Assembly (NCBI RefSeq): GCF_018294505.1
Contig: NC_057814.1
Location: forward strand, 33,896,768-33,960,767
Direction of reading: 5' to 3'
Source of the DNA: Triticum aestivum
Taxonomy: Eukaryota; Streptophyta; Magnoliopsida; Poales; Poaceae
Length of the DNA: 64,000 nucleotides
Shown here: positions 34,523-45,775 of the stretch, piece after piece
Numbering within the stretch: position 1 is the stretch's first letter
How the letters are laid out: every line of letters begins with the position of its first letter
Made by a program: the position numbers and the translations under genes
The notes under the pieces: model-generated
The model's database searches: none
Seen by the model: only the letters and a program-made list of their open reading frames with translations
Told to the model about the DNA's origin: nothing

Positions 34523-35602
34523 ATAGATTGGGCATCATTTGTAATCATAATGATATGGATGTTTGAATAAAAGTGTTGCGCTGTACGAATTCGGCATGTC
34601 TTCTCCACTCTGTTTTGGCCCCGTTTTTTCAGTTCTTCAGTTCGTCATCAGTTTCAGTTTCAGTGGTAGAGGGAGAAAAGGATAAAAAGGTTCGTCCACA
34701 GTTGCCCGAAAAGGCCAGGCCCATATAGAAGTTAGGCAGGGCCGAATAGAACATATCCAGGCCCATTGATAAAAGAAGTGTAGCTAGTGCAAAAAAAAGT
34801 GCACACGGTCATTGACATCGATATATCTTTTCGGCTTTATGTTATTTCACAAATTTTAAGTTTCCTGCAGTCACCTTTTTTGAGATAACTCATCTGATAA
34901 TTATTTGAGCTATTTTTATGCACAAGCTATCGTGTCCGATGGTAGGGTCCCGTGTTGTTTCGCCTAAAACAAAAGGTTGGTTCTAGTTAGCAGTCTAACT
35001 TGCAGTCTTTGTGCACCAAAAAAGTTGCAATTGTTTGGTTCTAGTTTATTTCAACCAAGCACCATTTTTAAATTTTTTTGATTTGTGCTATGGTGTTTTC
35101 AAAGTTTTTACTCGTGTGTTTCAACCGAAAAAGGTTGTGCCCCTCTCAAAAAAAGAAGACATCTAGTGTGCCCCTAGTAGCATCTCCTTACAACATAGAG
35201 GGGCATCCCCTTACAACATATAGTGCATAAAACATAAAAGGAAGATAATTAACTAGACACGTGCTAACAACAACTTTTATGATTGGATCATGTTTTAGTG
35301 CATTTTTTAGTTCACATGGCCACATAAATAAAATGCAATGGAGAAACTTTAGGCCCGAAAAAAACATTAATAGATCGCACGATAGAAGGGCATCGGGTAC
35401 CCTAGTAGCATCCCCTTAGAGAACATATAGAGGGGCATCCCCTTACAACATATAGTGCATAAAACATGAAAGGAAAATAATTAAAACTAGACATATAGCT
35501 AGAAGACACGGGCACACACGCCCCAACCAACACAACACAAGCTAGATAGATAGAAAGACTCGCACTCGAACAACTCATTGGCCCCTCCTTAGCCGGCGCC
35601 CC
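34523..35602. other. MULE internal spacer, no gene
   Basis: About 35160-35230 and 35400-35490 share GGGGCATCCCCTTACAACATATAGTGCATAAAACAT-type sequence, a short direct duplication. No coding potential was seen. Confidence 0.5.
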
Positions 35603-36019
35603 TCACTCGTCGTTCTCCGGCATCTGGTAGGGGAGGGTGTGCATGCTGTTGGGGTGGGGGAAGATGTGGTGGAAGTTGGTGAAGATGTTGTAGGTGGTGA
35701 ACGCGATAAACTCGCATCCACACCAGAACACCTGGCCGAGGAGGTGGTGAGCGTCGTAGGGGTTGGTGAAGGTGACGTAGAGGCCGATGACGATGCCGTT
35801 GGCGTCGCCATCGTACTGCTCGTGGAGGTGGAACATGGGCGGAGTGCCCAGAGGGAGGTGGCGGTAGCCGGCTTGGAGGAAGAAGCGAGTCAACTCTCTA
35901 GGGCCCCTCCACCTTGAGATGGCCCACACCCTCAGGCTATTCTCGACGATGACTTCGGCCGGGTACTCCCTCTCCGGCATGGTGCGAGGGCGACGGTAGG
36001 TAGGGCCGTAGAACTGCAT
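35603..36019 (-). CDS. Intact 138-codon orphan protein inside the MULE
   Basis: An uninterrupted minus-strand frame starts MQFYGPTYRRPRTMPEREYP and ends PYQMPENDE with a stop at 35603-35605. It is GC-biased in third positions and free of lesions. A TATA box (TATAAAAG on the minus strand, 36106-36113) lies about 90 bp upstream of the ATG. Features: a basic N terminus, EVIVENSLRVWAISRWRGPR, GYRHLPLGTPPMFHLHEQYD, and an aromatic hydrophobic C-terminal half (FWCGCEFIAFTTYNIFTNFH). There is no signal peptide and no known catalytic motif. I cannot name a function. Its place between TIRs of a MULE, next to the GRF gene, suggests an element-borne accessory gene or a captured host gene. Confidence 0.65.
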   Translation of the reverse strand: MQFYGPTYRRPRTMPEREYPAEVIVENSLRVWAISRWRGPRELTRFFLQAGYRHLPLGTPPMFHLHEQYDGDANGIVIGLYVTFTNPYDAHHLLGQVFWCGCEFIAFTTYNIFTNFHHIFPHPNSMHTLPYQMPENDE

Positions 36020-36105
36020 GGTGGCTCGAGTGGTGGATTTGGCTCGAAACGAAGAAGCAGAGGATGCTTGAGAGATGAGTGTGAGAGGGATGAGGAAATG
36101 GTGCC

Positions 36106-36113
36106 CTTTTATA
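36106..36113 (-). promoter_or_regulatory. TATA box of the 138-codon gene
   Basis: TATAAAAG on the minus strand, about 90 bp upstream of the ATG at 36019, at a spacing normal for a plant core promoter plus a short 5' UTR. Confidence 0.6.
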
Positions 36114-37675
36114 GCCGCGTTGTAGGCTTGCAGCCCTAGTCAATGTACACGATGCCTTCGATCGTTTTCTCTTCTCCGTTCGTGCTGGCATAAGTAATTG
36201 CGGGCATTAATTCAAAAACGGCGGGCAGAGCATCCAAAGAGGCACGGGCGGCACAGGCGAGACGCATCGTTTCGTGGACCTGCATTGGCGGTGACGTCGC
36301 GTGGGAAACAGGCCCGTTCATCCGCGCGTGACACTGAAAAAGGAGCTGCACCACCGACGCGTCCATCCCGTGTCTCAGGTTCAAACATGCATTTGTTAAA
36401 ATAGCTTTGATGTGACGTACCTATACGCTGCGCCCCTGCCGCTGCTTTACTGCGTCGATGCGTGCATGCAAGCCCGCATGCAAAGGGCTAGGCTGTGTCC
36501 CAGCGTTCACGAGCACGGAATAGCTAGGCTGCGACGCCGTTGCATGGCATGCATGGGACAGGGATGGCCCACATGTCAGTGACCCTCTCGCATGCAGCCC
36601 ATCCCCCCTCTCGACGGCCGTGCGCACGCACGCCAGGCTCTGCCGGGCCCGATCCGCTCGGCCCAACAGTCACTGAGATGCTCCCCCGCTCAACGTTATC
36701 TGTTCGTCAGAGAAAAAAATGGTGGCCAATCAGATTGGAGAATCAGGGCTCCCACGGATCGCCCACGCGGAATCCTTCTAGAAGGCCTATCCGACAGCCG
36801 CAGTTTGGCGTTAGGGTTAGATCGACGGTGGACGTTTGGCGCTAGGGTTACATGGGTTTTGGAGGAAGTCAACGGGGTTTTGAAAGGTTTGACCGAACAT
36901 TCAAATGTGTATAACTAATTCAAAAAAATCTAAAAAATGAAAAACCTGCGCATATAGTCTTGTTATGTTACATAGTTATGATATAAAATGATAAACTTGA
37001 TCTAATGATCTTTGCATGAAAAAACCTTCACAAATTGGACTATCTCGACTGAGGTTGCATAGAGTTCAAAGGAGTGAGAAGAGGGTTTGAGGTTTTGAAA
37101 ATGCAAAAAATCAAAAACCTCACCTTTGCTTCATTTTGGAGTGATTAAGGAGGATCTGAAGTTATTTTTGCATTTAAAATTTTTAAACTTGTTTTATTGC
37201 TGACTTTGTATTAAAGGGTGTTTTTTCAAAAATAAATTAATAATATGAATACTTATTCAAAAAAAGGTGAGACTTCGTATTGATCCTATATAGGTATAAT
37301 ATAAGCTAAGAAAATCTTTTTGGGTGATTTTGAGAAGGTCGAAAAAAACTTGCTTAGAAATGGGGTCGTTTTCCCTTACTTTGGAGCCTGTTTGGACAAC
37401 ATTTTCAGTGACTATGAGTTGGACTTCACAAAAAGGGTTGGATTTATGAACTAAAGTGCATAGTAGTACATAAAACAATGCAACATCACAGAACAAACAA
37501 ATGAACTCCAAAAATATTGGAGATAGGTTCAAATTTGAATGTCGGTTCAAATTTGAATTTTATTTCAAGTCAAATCAACATCATAGCACATAAGTTTTCA
37601 CATGAAAGAACATAAGTTTTCACATCAAATGACAACAAACTTAATTTTTCACATCAAATTTGAATGATTTCGACT
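36114..37675. other. MULE internal spacer, no gene
   Basis: GC-rich at 36190-36850, then strongly AT-rich to 37675. Short direct repeats of GGTTCAAATTTGAAT (about 37528-37560) and TTTTCACATCAAAT (about 37590-37660) occur. No domain was seen in any frame. Confidence 0.5.
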
Positions 37676-40600
37676 CTATTTCTTTTGCTTCTTTCTACCA
37701 CTCGATTTCTTCTCCTTTTTTCCACCGTTTGGTTCCACGGCGCATAGTTTGTTGATGCTGATGCTCTTGCTTTTTGGCCCCTTGGTTTTCTTGCCAACTC
37801 CACTAGGCCCCCTCAACTTTTGCACCTCACCATGTCCCACTTCTTCAGTTTGCACTTCTGCAGCTTGAGTAGATGGCACACATTGTTCAACTACTTTAGT
37901 TTGCAACTCAACACTTGGCAGCACAACCTCCAAACATGGCAACAGAGCTGTCAAAGTAGATTCGCATGGCAGCACAACAGTTGCTTCATCTGCAACAGTT
38001 TCAGATTGCCCTAGCGCCTGCAAAACAGATTCAGTATGCATCACATCATCCAAAACAGAAACACTTAGCTCATGTTCAGCAGTAACAGTTTCAGTTTGCT
38101 CCATATCTTTGTCACCAAACATTATCTGCTTAGTGCTCTTCCTTCTAAAGCCATTGAGTCTTGCTTTTTTCACTGGCCAGCATTGTTCAACAACAAGAGG
38201 TGGGGCTTTTTCTGCACGCTTCCTCCTAAAAAATAAAGCACTTCACTTGGTTAGATACTAGAACAAGTAGCAAAATCAAAAACTTGCAAAAACAGTAACA
38301 TAAACATACTTTGGCCTCTGAGGAGTGTAGATGCATTTGGATGAACCAACTCTGTGCCCAAGTACCTCACAGAACTTGCACCTATTTTTGTTACCTTTTT
38401 GAGCCCTTTTGGGCTTATCATTCTTTTCCTTTTCCTTTTTCCCCTTCTTACTACAACCACCTTTCTCAAACCAAGCTTTGAATCTGCTCTGTTTTGGCCT
38501 CCCAGCCTTTCTTCTAGTGACAGCGGGACACAAGGTAAATTCTATTTCCACCTCAGGACACTAAGATTGGTCAGTCAGTGCAGGAATTGGACTTGCATAT
38601 GCAGCTTTGAATTTTTGTACTGAATAATACTCATGCAAATATGGATGCATATTCAACCTGGGTTTAGATGCCAAAAAAAAGTATGGAATGCTCACATGGT
38701 TTTCCAGTGTGTTGCCACTCTTGGCAAGTGCACTCATGCAACTCAGTATTTACCACATGCCTCTTGCCACTCTTTGTATCTCTAACTTCAGCACCCCACA
38801 AGGAAGATTTCTCAACAGATAGATGTGAAAGATTTCTACTCCTGTTGACCACCTGTTGTACCACTGCTGGAAGCTTGTCCCCATCCAAAATATTAGCAAT
38901 TTTTCCTCTCAACTCCCACAAACGCATGATCATGATCCTTATTTGGTCCACCATGTCATGCACAGGCAAGTCTTTCAAATCCTTCACTTTGTTGTTAAAA
39001 CTTTCTGCCAAGTTGTTATTGATATGATCACATTTTATGGCAGTATTAAAACCTGGTCTATACCACAATAGAGAATGGTGGGTGTTCAACCATGAAGCAA
39101 ATTCATTATCACTACATGATGCCAATATCTTACCAAGGTGATAGGAATGTGTCTGTCTGGTGTAGGATCTTGCTGCTGGCCACATGTGCCCAAATTCATC
39201 TCCTCTGAATTTTTTTATCGGATTCATCCACATATGTCCAAAGCACTCCCTCTGCTCAGCATGGGGGAAAACATTTTTTACTGCATTTTCCAACCCTTTA
39301 CATGCATCTGTGTGGATGGCCAAAGGAGAAACTGGCCCTATGCATCTTTTCAGTTGCATCATGAACCATATCTATGATGCCTCTGTCTCTGATTGAAACA
39401 TTCCTATTGCAATTGGGAACATCCAGTTGTGTCCATCTAGAGAATTGCATGCAGCCAACTGACCATTCCACTTTCCAGACAAAAAAGATGAGTCTATGCT
39501 CAAATATGGACGACAACATGCTTTGAATCCATCTATGCAAGGCTTCAAACACATAAAAAACTTGCTGAATAAAACCTTGCCATCCTCTGTTATCTCTGTA
39601 TCTATCTCCACCACACTTCCAGGTGACCTCTTCTCCACCTCTGCTTCAAAACTATACAACATCCTAAATGTATTTGCCCAGTCACCATACAATGATTTCA
39701 TGGCCCTTTGTTTTGCTTTCCACACTGTGGTATATTGCAGCTGGATGGGGTACAGCTTCTCCAAGTCAACTTTAAGCCTCTTTGCAGTAGTGTTTGGAGT
39801 CTTGGCTAAAATAGGAGTAATCTTCTCTGTAACCCAAAGCTATGATGTCATCTTTGAAACTCTCTGTGAAGTGGTCATACATGTATGCTGGTGTGGTATT
39901 TGATTTATCCTTACTGTACTTCCATCAGGTTGTAGTCTGGCAGACAAGTACCATTTGCAAGGATTGCCACCACCATCATAACCTTTGCACCGAGCATAAA
40001 ATTTCTTTCGATCAGTCCACATAGTCTTGGCATCAAACTCTTTTTTCACTGCATAGGTCCTGAAAGACATCCTAAACTCCTTCATGCTTGGCCACAACTT
40101 TCCCACCTCAATAACTGGGTTCTCTTTGTCATACAAACAAACCAGCTCATTATCATCTGCATCATCCACATCATCTGCAGCCTCTCTCATCAGCTCTTCT
40201 TCATCCTCATTTGCATTTGTAGGGCATGTGTTACCATCAGCAGGCAAAGAACTATCATCCTTCTCCTTATCTTTGTCATCAACTTGAATGTCAAACATTT
40301 CGGCCATATCAATGTCAGATATTGGTGTAATGACCAAATCTGTTTTTTCATTCAACTCTACTACATTCCAGTCAACAACAATCTTCCTAGCACCATGGGT
40401 TCCCTCCTCTCCATCTGCATCAATCCCTGTAACTTCAGCTACTACAGTCGGTTCAGTCAACAATGCCAACATCTTCTTTTGTGAAACCCACTCATTATCT
40501 TCCACCTGTGCAGCCATTTTTGATGGCACATAACCAACTCTGCATAAAATGTTACTTGTTTGCTTGCCCACCCTTCTTGCTGATCAATTTCAGCAAACAT

Positions 40601-40903
40601 GGATTCTCCATCTTCAATTCTCACATATTCACCATTATAGTTATCGAAACGTTGCAGAGATACCTCTTGTTCTGGACCCCAAACAATACTCTCCCCAATT
40701 CTCTCCACCAAATTGCCCACGGCCTTCTCCTTCATGCTCTCCAATTCCTGGGGATCAACATCTGCAAATTCGACATCCAACCTCACGGTGGTATCTCTAT
40801 CAATGTCTTGGACACTGCCATCACTGAGCTTGGCTTTACAGGGAAAAATTCCACTATAATTGCGAATGTGGTGGCAGAACCTGAACCTCCCATGTTTTGT
40901 CAA
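37676..40903 (-). pseudogene. MULE (MuDR-type) transposase, degraded
   Basis: Two exons (40903 to about 38309, then 38225-37676; the intron phase fits). Order: an N-terminal region (MTKHGRFRFCHHIRNYSG), an acidic stretch, MuDR DNA-binding region (KLWPSMKEFRMSFRTYAVKK...CKWYLSARLQPDGS), MULE transposase core (YLSIDSSFLSGKWNGQ and HTDACKGLENAVK supply acidic catalytic residues; NNNLAESFNNKVKD follows), SWIM zinc finger (CTCQEWQHTGKPCEH), zinc knuckle (CKFCEVLGHRVGSSKC) and a Lys-rich tail. Lesions: a missing base near 40531-40537, TAG at 39840-39842, TAG at 39372-39374 (expected Trp), a frame change in the A run near 38672-38680, and TAG at 38561-38563. It cannot encode an active enzyme. Confidence 0.9.
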
Positions 40904-41557
40904 TGGCAGGCAGTGGCGGTAGTGTAAGCGACAGTCACTACCAAATCGAGTTCGATAACAGCTAAAAGAGAAAAGAGGGTGGCATTACCGATTTGAAGCA
41001 CTGTCTCCTCGCTCCATCTCATTCAGCCCCCGCGCTCCTGTTCAATCGAGATTCTAAAACGCAAAGAAACAGGGGCAGCATGAGGCCACAGATTTATCCA
41101 CAATTCTGGGGAATGGGACTAGAGTTTGGAAAATACTCACTCGCAATAGCCGCTGCCGAGAAAGGCGCTCCACCACCGGGCCGCGGAGAAGAAACAGCCC
41201 CCGGATCCAATCAAGATTCTAAATCGCCAAGAAACAGAGGGGCAGCATGAGGCCACAGATCCCCTAAAATTCTGGGGAGTGGGACTAGGGTTTCGGGCTC
41301 ACTCGCAATAGCTCTGCCGCTGCCGAGAAATGCGCTCCACCACCGCGGAGAAGAAACCGCTGCCAAAGAAGATGCTTACGGCGGCGCCGCTCGCCCAGTC
41401 CAGCACGGGCGAGTCGAGCACGGTCACACAGTCACCAGTCGAGTCGTGGACGGTTGACTCTTGACTACGTGGCCCTAGGTGGACCCCACCAGTCAGAGAA
41501 CATAACCCCAGTGTCCTAACCAAACCTCAGCCTAACTAACAGCCAACTAGCCGCGTA

Positions 41558-41678
41558 AACGGGTTGTCTTGCTTGAGCTATTTCTGCGCTGGGAGACGCC
41601 GCATGAGAGCCATTACAACCAACGACATCGCATGAGAGACAATTCAACTCAAAGATGTCGCATGGGAGCTATTTGCCC
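41558..41678 (-). repeat. Right terminal inverted repeat of the MULE
   Basis: Inverted counterpart of 33429-33550. It is followed by the duplication CTTTCAAATC at 41679-41688. Confidence 0.85.
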
Positions 41679-41688
41679 CTTTCAAATC

Positions 41689-42660
41689 TTGCTCGATGCA
41701 GAAGGGATAGGAGGAGGATGGAGGATGATATAGAAGGAGTGGCCGCGGGCAGGGGATGGGAGGATCGCATCTCCCCAACGTGCTGCCGCTGAAGTCGCCC
41801 ATCTGCGTAGCGGGGCGTCTGGAAACAGCGGCCGCCTGTGTGCTTCCCGTCCGGCCTCTGAGTACCGCCGGCCGCCGGGCGCGTCCCCATGGCTGGGACG
41901 GGGGACCAACTCGAGTCCATCGACATGTGGGGAGTTCTGATGAAACGAGATTTGCGCTGTTGCCGACTGCCGTCCAACTACAGTCTTCTATCGAGTCCAA
42001 TCTCCCATTTGCAGAGGTAAAGTTCAACCTTATTCGTCATCCCTTAACACACCATGCTCCGGCCCCAAGTTCCTATATCCCAAGCCTTAAAAATCTTCTC
42101 AGCATATATGCGTGCTACAGCCAGCAATCCCAATCTATAAGGCTAATCAAGCCCAAAATAGAGGTGTCTCCACATCAATTTTTAGCAGATCGAACTGCCG
42201 GCGTACTTGATGACGCCACCCGAGGCACTGTAGCGGACTGGTGACACTACCGTTTGAGTTCTCCGCACTTCAATGTCAGGCAAGTCATCCCAAACATTAG
42301 CTCACATGCTTTCTTCTTGGATCTACTATGCGTCTGAGGTCTTTCTTAACTGAATTTGTTTGACGTATATGAGCCAAAATGTGAGGTTTCTCTTAGCATA
42401 AACAGAGGCGATGTAAAGTCTTCTACCTTTTGTAAGCATCAGGATGCACATGTTTTTTATGTTCGAATGTCGTTTCTTATTTAGGGAATTTATTCTTCCT
42501 CACCCCCTTTTTCAGTTCCCATTTGGACATTTTCCACCCGATGTTGCATTGCAGTTTCATGTTGGGATGGAAGGCTAACTCTCTGTCCTCTGATCTGATA
42601 GATGAGAATACGTAAGTTAAGTTTTTATGGTGCATGGCATTTGTATTTCTTTTTAGGGTG
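41689..42660. other. Region right of the MULE, GC-rich then AT-rich
   Basis: 41700-42030 is GC-rich with several short open frames in different directions and no domain. It may be the continuation of the sequence that the MULE interrupted. No gene can be supported. Confidence 0.35.
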
Positions 42661-42667
42661 TGTCTAG

Positions 42668-42712
42668 GTCTCAGTCGACTAAGACTTCGCGAAGTCTCAG
42701 TCAGCTGATGTC
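42668..42712. repeat. Large palindrome centred on TTCGCGAA
   Basis: AGACTTCGCGAAGTCT (42682-42697) is a perfect 16-bp palindrome. It extends imperfectly outward through CTCAGTCGACT on the left and CAGTCAGCTGA on the right. A related half (GTCGACTGAGACTTCGCGACT, about 59484-59504) occurs 17 kb away in the opposite sense. Confidence 0.7.
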
Positions 42713-44610
42713 ACCATAGGTAGATTAGGCCTGTTTACTGGCTGTCCCTCTGCTGGGTTGTAACCGGCTGAACGCTGGGCTTATTCCGTTTTTTCTGTTT
42801 GTTTATTTGTTACTTCGGGCTGGCCTTCTTACTTTGTTTGTTGTGATTGGGCCGAGCTATGATTTTGTTTGTTTGTTTTCACGCACATCCAAAAAAGCTA
42901 TTGAACAAAAAGATAAGTTACAGCCAGGCCCAGCCGATATATGGACAGAAAACTGTTTGCTCATCTGAACCTTGCTATCCATTGTTCGTGGAGTTGATCA
43001 GAGCAACTTATGGATGTTTTTCAGTACTATTACTAGCAACTTGTACATGCCCTCTTCCTAGTTTCAAGAAAAGAATAGATAGACATGGTGATACACGGCT
43101 GGTTAACTTCCCTGCATTAAGTAGCTTAGTTAACAAAAATCATGTATTGGCTAGTTCAGAAACTTCAGCAAAGAGTATGGAGACACTGGATCTTCAAGGG
43201 TTACCAAAAAAATAATGTGTTAACAAAAAATTGCTGTGTTACCTAGCTAGATAAAACTCAGGAAAACTGAATATATATAGAAAAATGTTACAAACTAGTG
43301 TAGCAACTTCTCCAAAAAGGAAATCCTCTGACGCTTCCGTGTAAGTGATTTCTACAAGATATCCTCTCTCTTCTGACTCTGGATCTTCAAGACACAGCTC
43401 TTTGCCTTTTGCATTTTTGTCGCTCTCACGGTCGCTTGCTTCATCATCCATGTCAGTGCCCGTGTGTATTCATAAATGTATATAATACATTAGTCTTGAA
43501 AAACAAGTTTTAAAAAACAGAGGGGCGCGACAAAGTAAGACATAGAAGAAACTAAAATCATGCCACTAGCTAGAAGAGAATTTCTACTACTAGTTAGTAA
43601 TTCAGCATATCATTCCCCCTAGCACACAAAATTCTGAACAACAAAAATTATAAACAAGACAACCTCAGAGACTGAACATAAGTGCATGTCAAGAAATAAA
43701 AAAAATCTGAACAAAAAGTAAACAATCTGAACATATACAAAAAGTAAACAATCTGAACATATACACAAAAGCCAACACAAACACACACGCACCCACGCAC
43801 ACAATCTTAGGTGGGGCATTCCAACCCTTCAAAAAGTCCGACTCCCGAAACAGGGGCACCGTCGGTGTCATTTATCGCAAAAAAATGAACCTAGAACAAG
43901 CTCAAACATACCAGCCGAAAAAAGGCTTGATTACAAGGTAACTGATAAAAACATTTGACTTGAATCTGCAACTAAATATAGCAAAATCTCAGTAACTTGA
44001 CATAAATTCTGACGACAAAAATCAAATAGAAATGAACTTAAGGTAATGATTTGATGTGTTTAAGTATAGCTCAAGGATCCTCATATATTCGTGAGAGAGT
44101 GGTGTCATCCATTGAATTTAACTGATGGTTCTGAACACAACTTCAGAAATACACATAAAAAACAAAAATAGCACACACACACAAGCCAAAATCTGAACAA
44201 ATCGTCATGGAGCCATTCAAATGCAAAAATCAAAAACTACTTTGTCTATGAACTTGACCAGACCTACTTTGTTCGTTGTCACGGCACTCGTGTATTAGGT
44301 TGCACAGGAAGGACAAAAATGGTCATGGAGCCATTCAAAATCCAAAATCATCAGGTTTGGGATGGATTTTCAGCAGGCACACTTTCAAAATCAAAAATTG
44401 TGCTTGAACGCTTCGCGCTTGCCCCCAATCCCCCACAAAAGCAAAAAAAAATGTGTTGAAAACTGACCCGTCCCACTCCTTTCCTGCCGCCCTCCGACAA
44501 AAACACAAAGTTAGTTGCGAGATCGGTTGCTCAATTTGCATTGACTGACACGGCAGCGGGTTTGTTATGGTGCTTGCGAGACGCACTACGGGGGAGAGGA
44601 GCGGGGAGGT
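42713..44610. other. Diverged region with an exon-like remnant at 43290-43451 (minus)
   Basis: On the minus strand 43451-43290 reads MDDEASDRESDKNAKGKELC, then LEDPESEERGYLVEITYTEA and SEDFLFGEVATLVCN. This is an acidic, coding-like segment followed by a possible donor. I do not recognise it. It may be a downstream exon of the same minus-strand gene as the B3-like remnant at 57.1-57.4 kb. The rest is AT-rich, with no gene. Confidence 0.3.
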
Positions 44611-44619
44611 AGGGGGGAT

Positions 44620-45775
44620 ATCTTACCTGCTCTGCCTACTGTCGGACATGTAGGGTGACACTTGTAGTTGCAAGCCTAGTATCGGAGATGCAACTCCCAT
44701 CCTCCAACAAAACAAAAGACTAGTTGCAACCATGTTGGAAGACATGCAATTGCAGTCGGGGGTGACAGTTGCAGTTGCATGCCTAGTACTGGACATGCAA
44801 CTGCCCCCCTCGGACTCGCAAGTACACCACCCCCTCTCCCGCCGCCCTCCGAGAAAAACACAAGGCCAATTGCAGCCAGGGACGACACTTGTAGTTGCAT
44901 CCCTAGTACTGGACATGCAATTGGGCCCACCCACGTCACTCACATACAAAAAACAAAAGTTAGTTGCAGTCGGGGTGTATGCATCCAGTTGCGGTTGAGG
45001 GCGACCCTTGCAATTGCAAGCCTACTGTTGGACATGCAACTGTCCCCTCCCCCTCTCCGACAAAAAAGTAATGCCACTTGCAGTCAGGGAGGAGACATGC
45101 AGTTGCGGTCGAGGGCGACACTTGCAGTTGCAAGTCTAGTATCGGACATGCAACTTGCAGCCCTCTCCTCCCGCACCCTTACAAAAACAAAAATGGTAGT
45201 TGCATTTGTCTGTGTGGGCATGCGATTGCGGTCAAGGGTGACACTTGAAGTTGCAAGCCTACTGCCGTACATGCAACTCCCCCCTTCGCCCCTCCGACAA
45301 AAAAGCAAGGCTAGTTGCAGTCGGGAGGGAGGCTTGTAGTTTCAATCGAGGGCGACACTTGCAATTGCAAGCCTACTATCAAACATGCAACACGTACCCC
45401 GCTCTTCCGCCGCCCACTTACAAAACAAATGCCAGTTGCAACCGGGTGTGTGGGCATGCAGTTGCAACTGTGTGTGCAGGCAAGCAATTGCACTTGAGGG
45501 CGACACCTGTAGTTGCAAGCCTACTATTGGACATGCAACTAACCCCTTCCCCTCTCCGACCAAAAACGCAAGGCCAGTTGCAGCAGGGAGGAGACATGCA
45601 TTTGCGGTCAAGCGCAACACTTGCAGTTGCAAGTATAGTATCGGACATGCATCTCGCACCCCTCCCCTGCCGCCCCTTACCAAAAGAATGTCAGTTGCAA
45701 CTTGGTATGTGGGCATGCAATTGCAGTCGAGAACAACGCTTAAAGTTGCAAGCCTAATGTTGGACATGCAACTGC
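44620..45775 (+). repeat. Tandem repeat array, left part (about 10 units of 111-149 bp)
   Basis: The landmark GGGCGACACTTGCAGTTGCA or a close variant recurs near 44652, 44763, 44884, 45003, 45117, 45239, 45353, 45502, 45617 and 45734. Each unit contains CAGTTGCA and, about 25 bp later, TGCAACTG, so each can form a hairpin. The units then carry a CCCCCTCC...CCGACAAAAAA pyrimidine/purine tract. Long open frames through the array are a by-product of repetition. Confidence 0.9.

Larger units (their letters stand above)
33429..41678. mobile_element. Complete 8.25-kb Mutator-like element (MULE)
   Basis: Long terminal inverted repeats of about 120 bp are present. The left end AGGCAAATAGCTCCCATATG (33429) matches, inverted, the right end GGGCAAATAGCTCCCATGCG (ending 41678), and both continue with GAGTTGAATTGTCTCTCATG. 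A perfect 10-bp target duplication CTTTCAAATC flanks it (33419-33428 and 41679-41688). Contents: a 3-copy 56-bp repeat, an intact GRF zinc-finger gene (plus), an intact 138-codon orphan gene (minus) and a degraded MULE transposase gene (minus). The right-hand TIR is next to the transposase promoter side, as usual. Confidence 0.95.

Noticed and set aside
44779..45757. Long open frames (up to about 186 codons) across the tandem array
   Set aside because: They arise because units near multiples of three repeat the same open stretch. Several frames on both strands are open, and there is no domain or codon bias.
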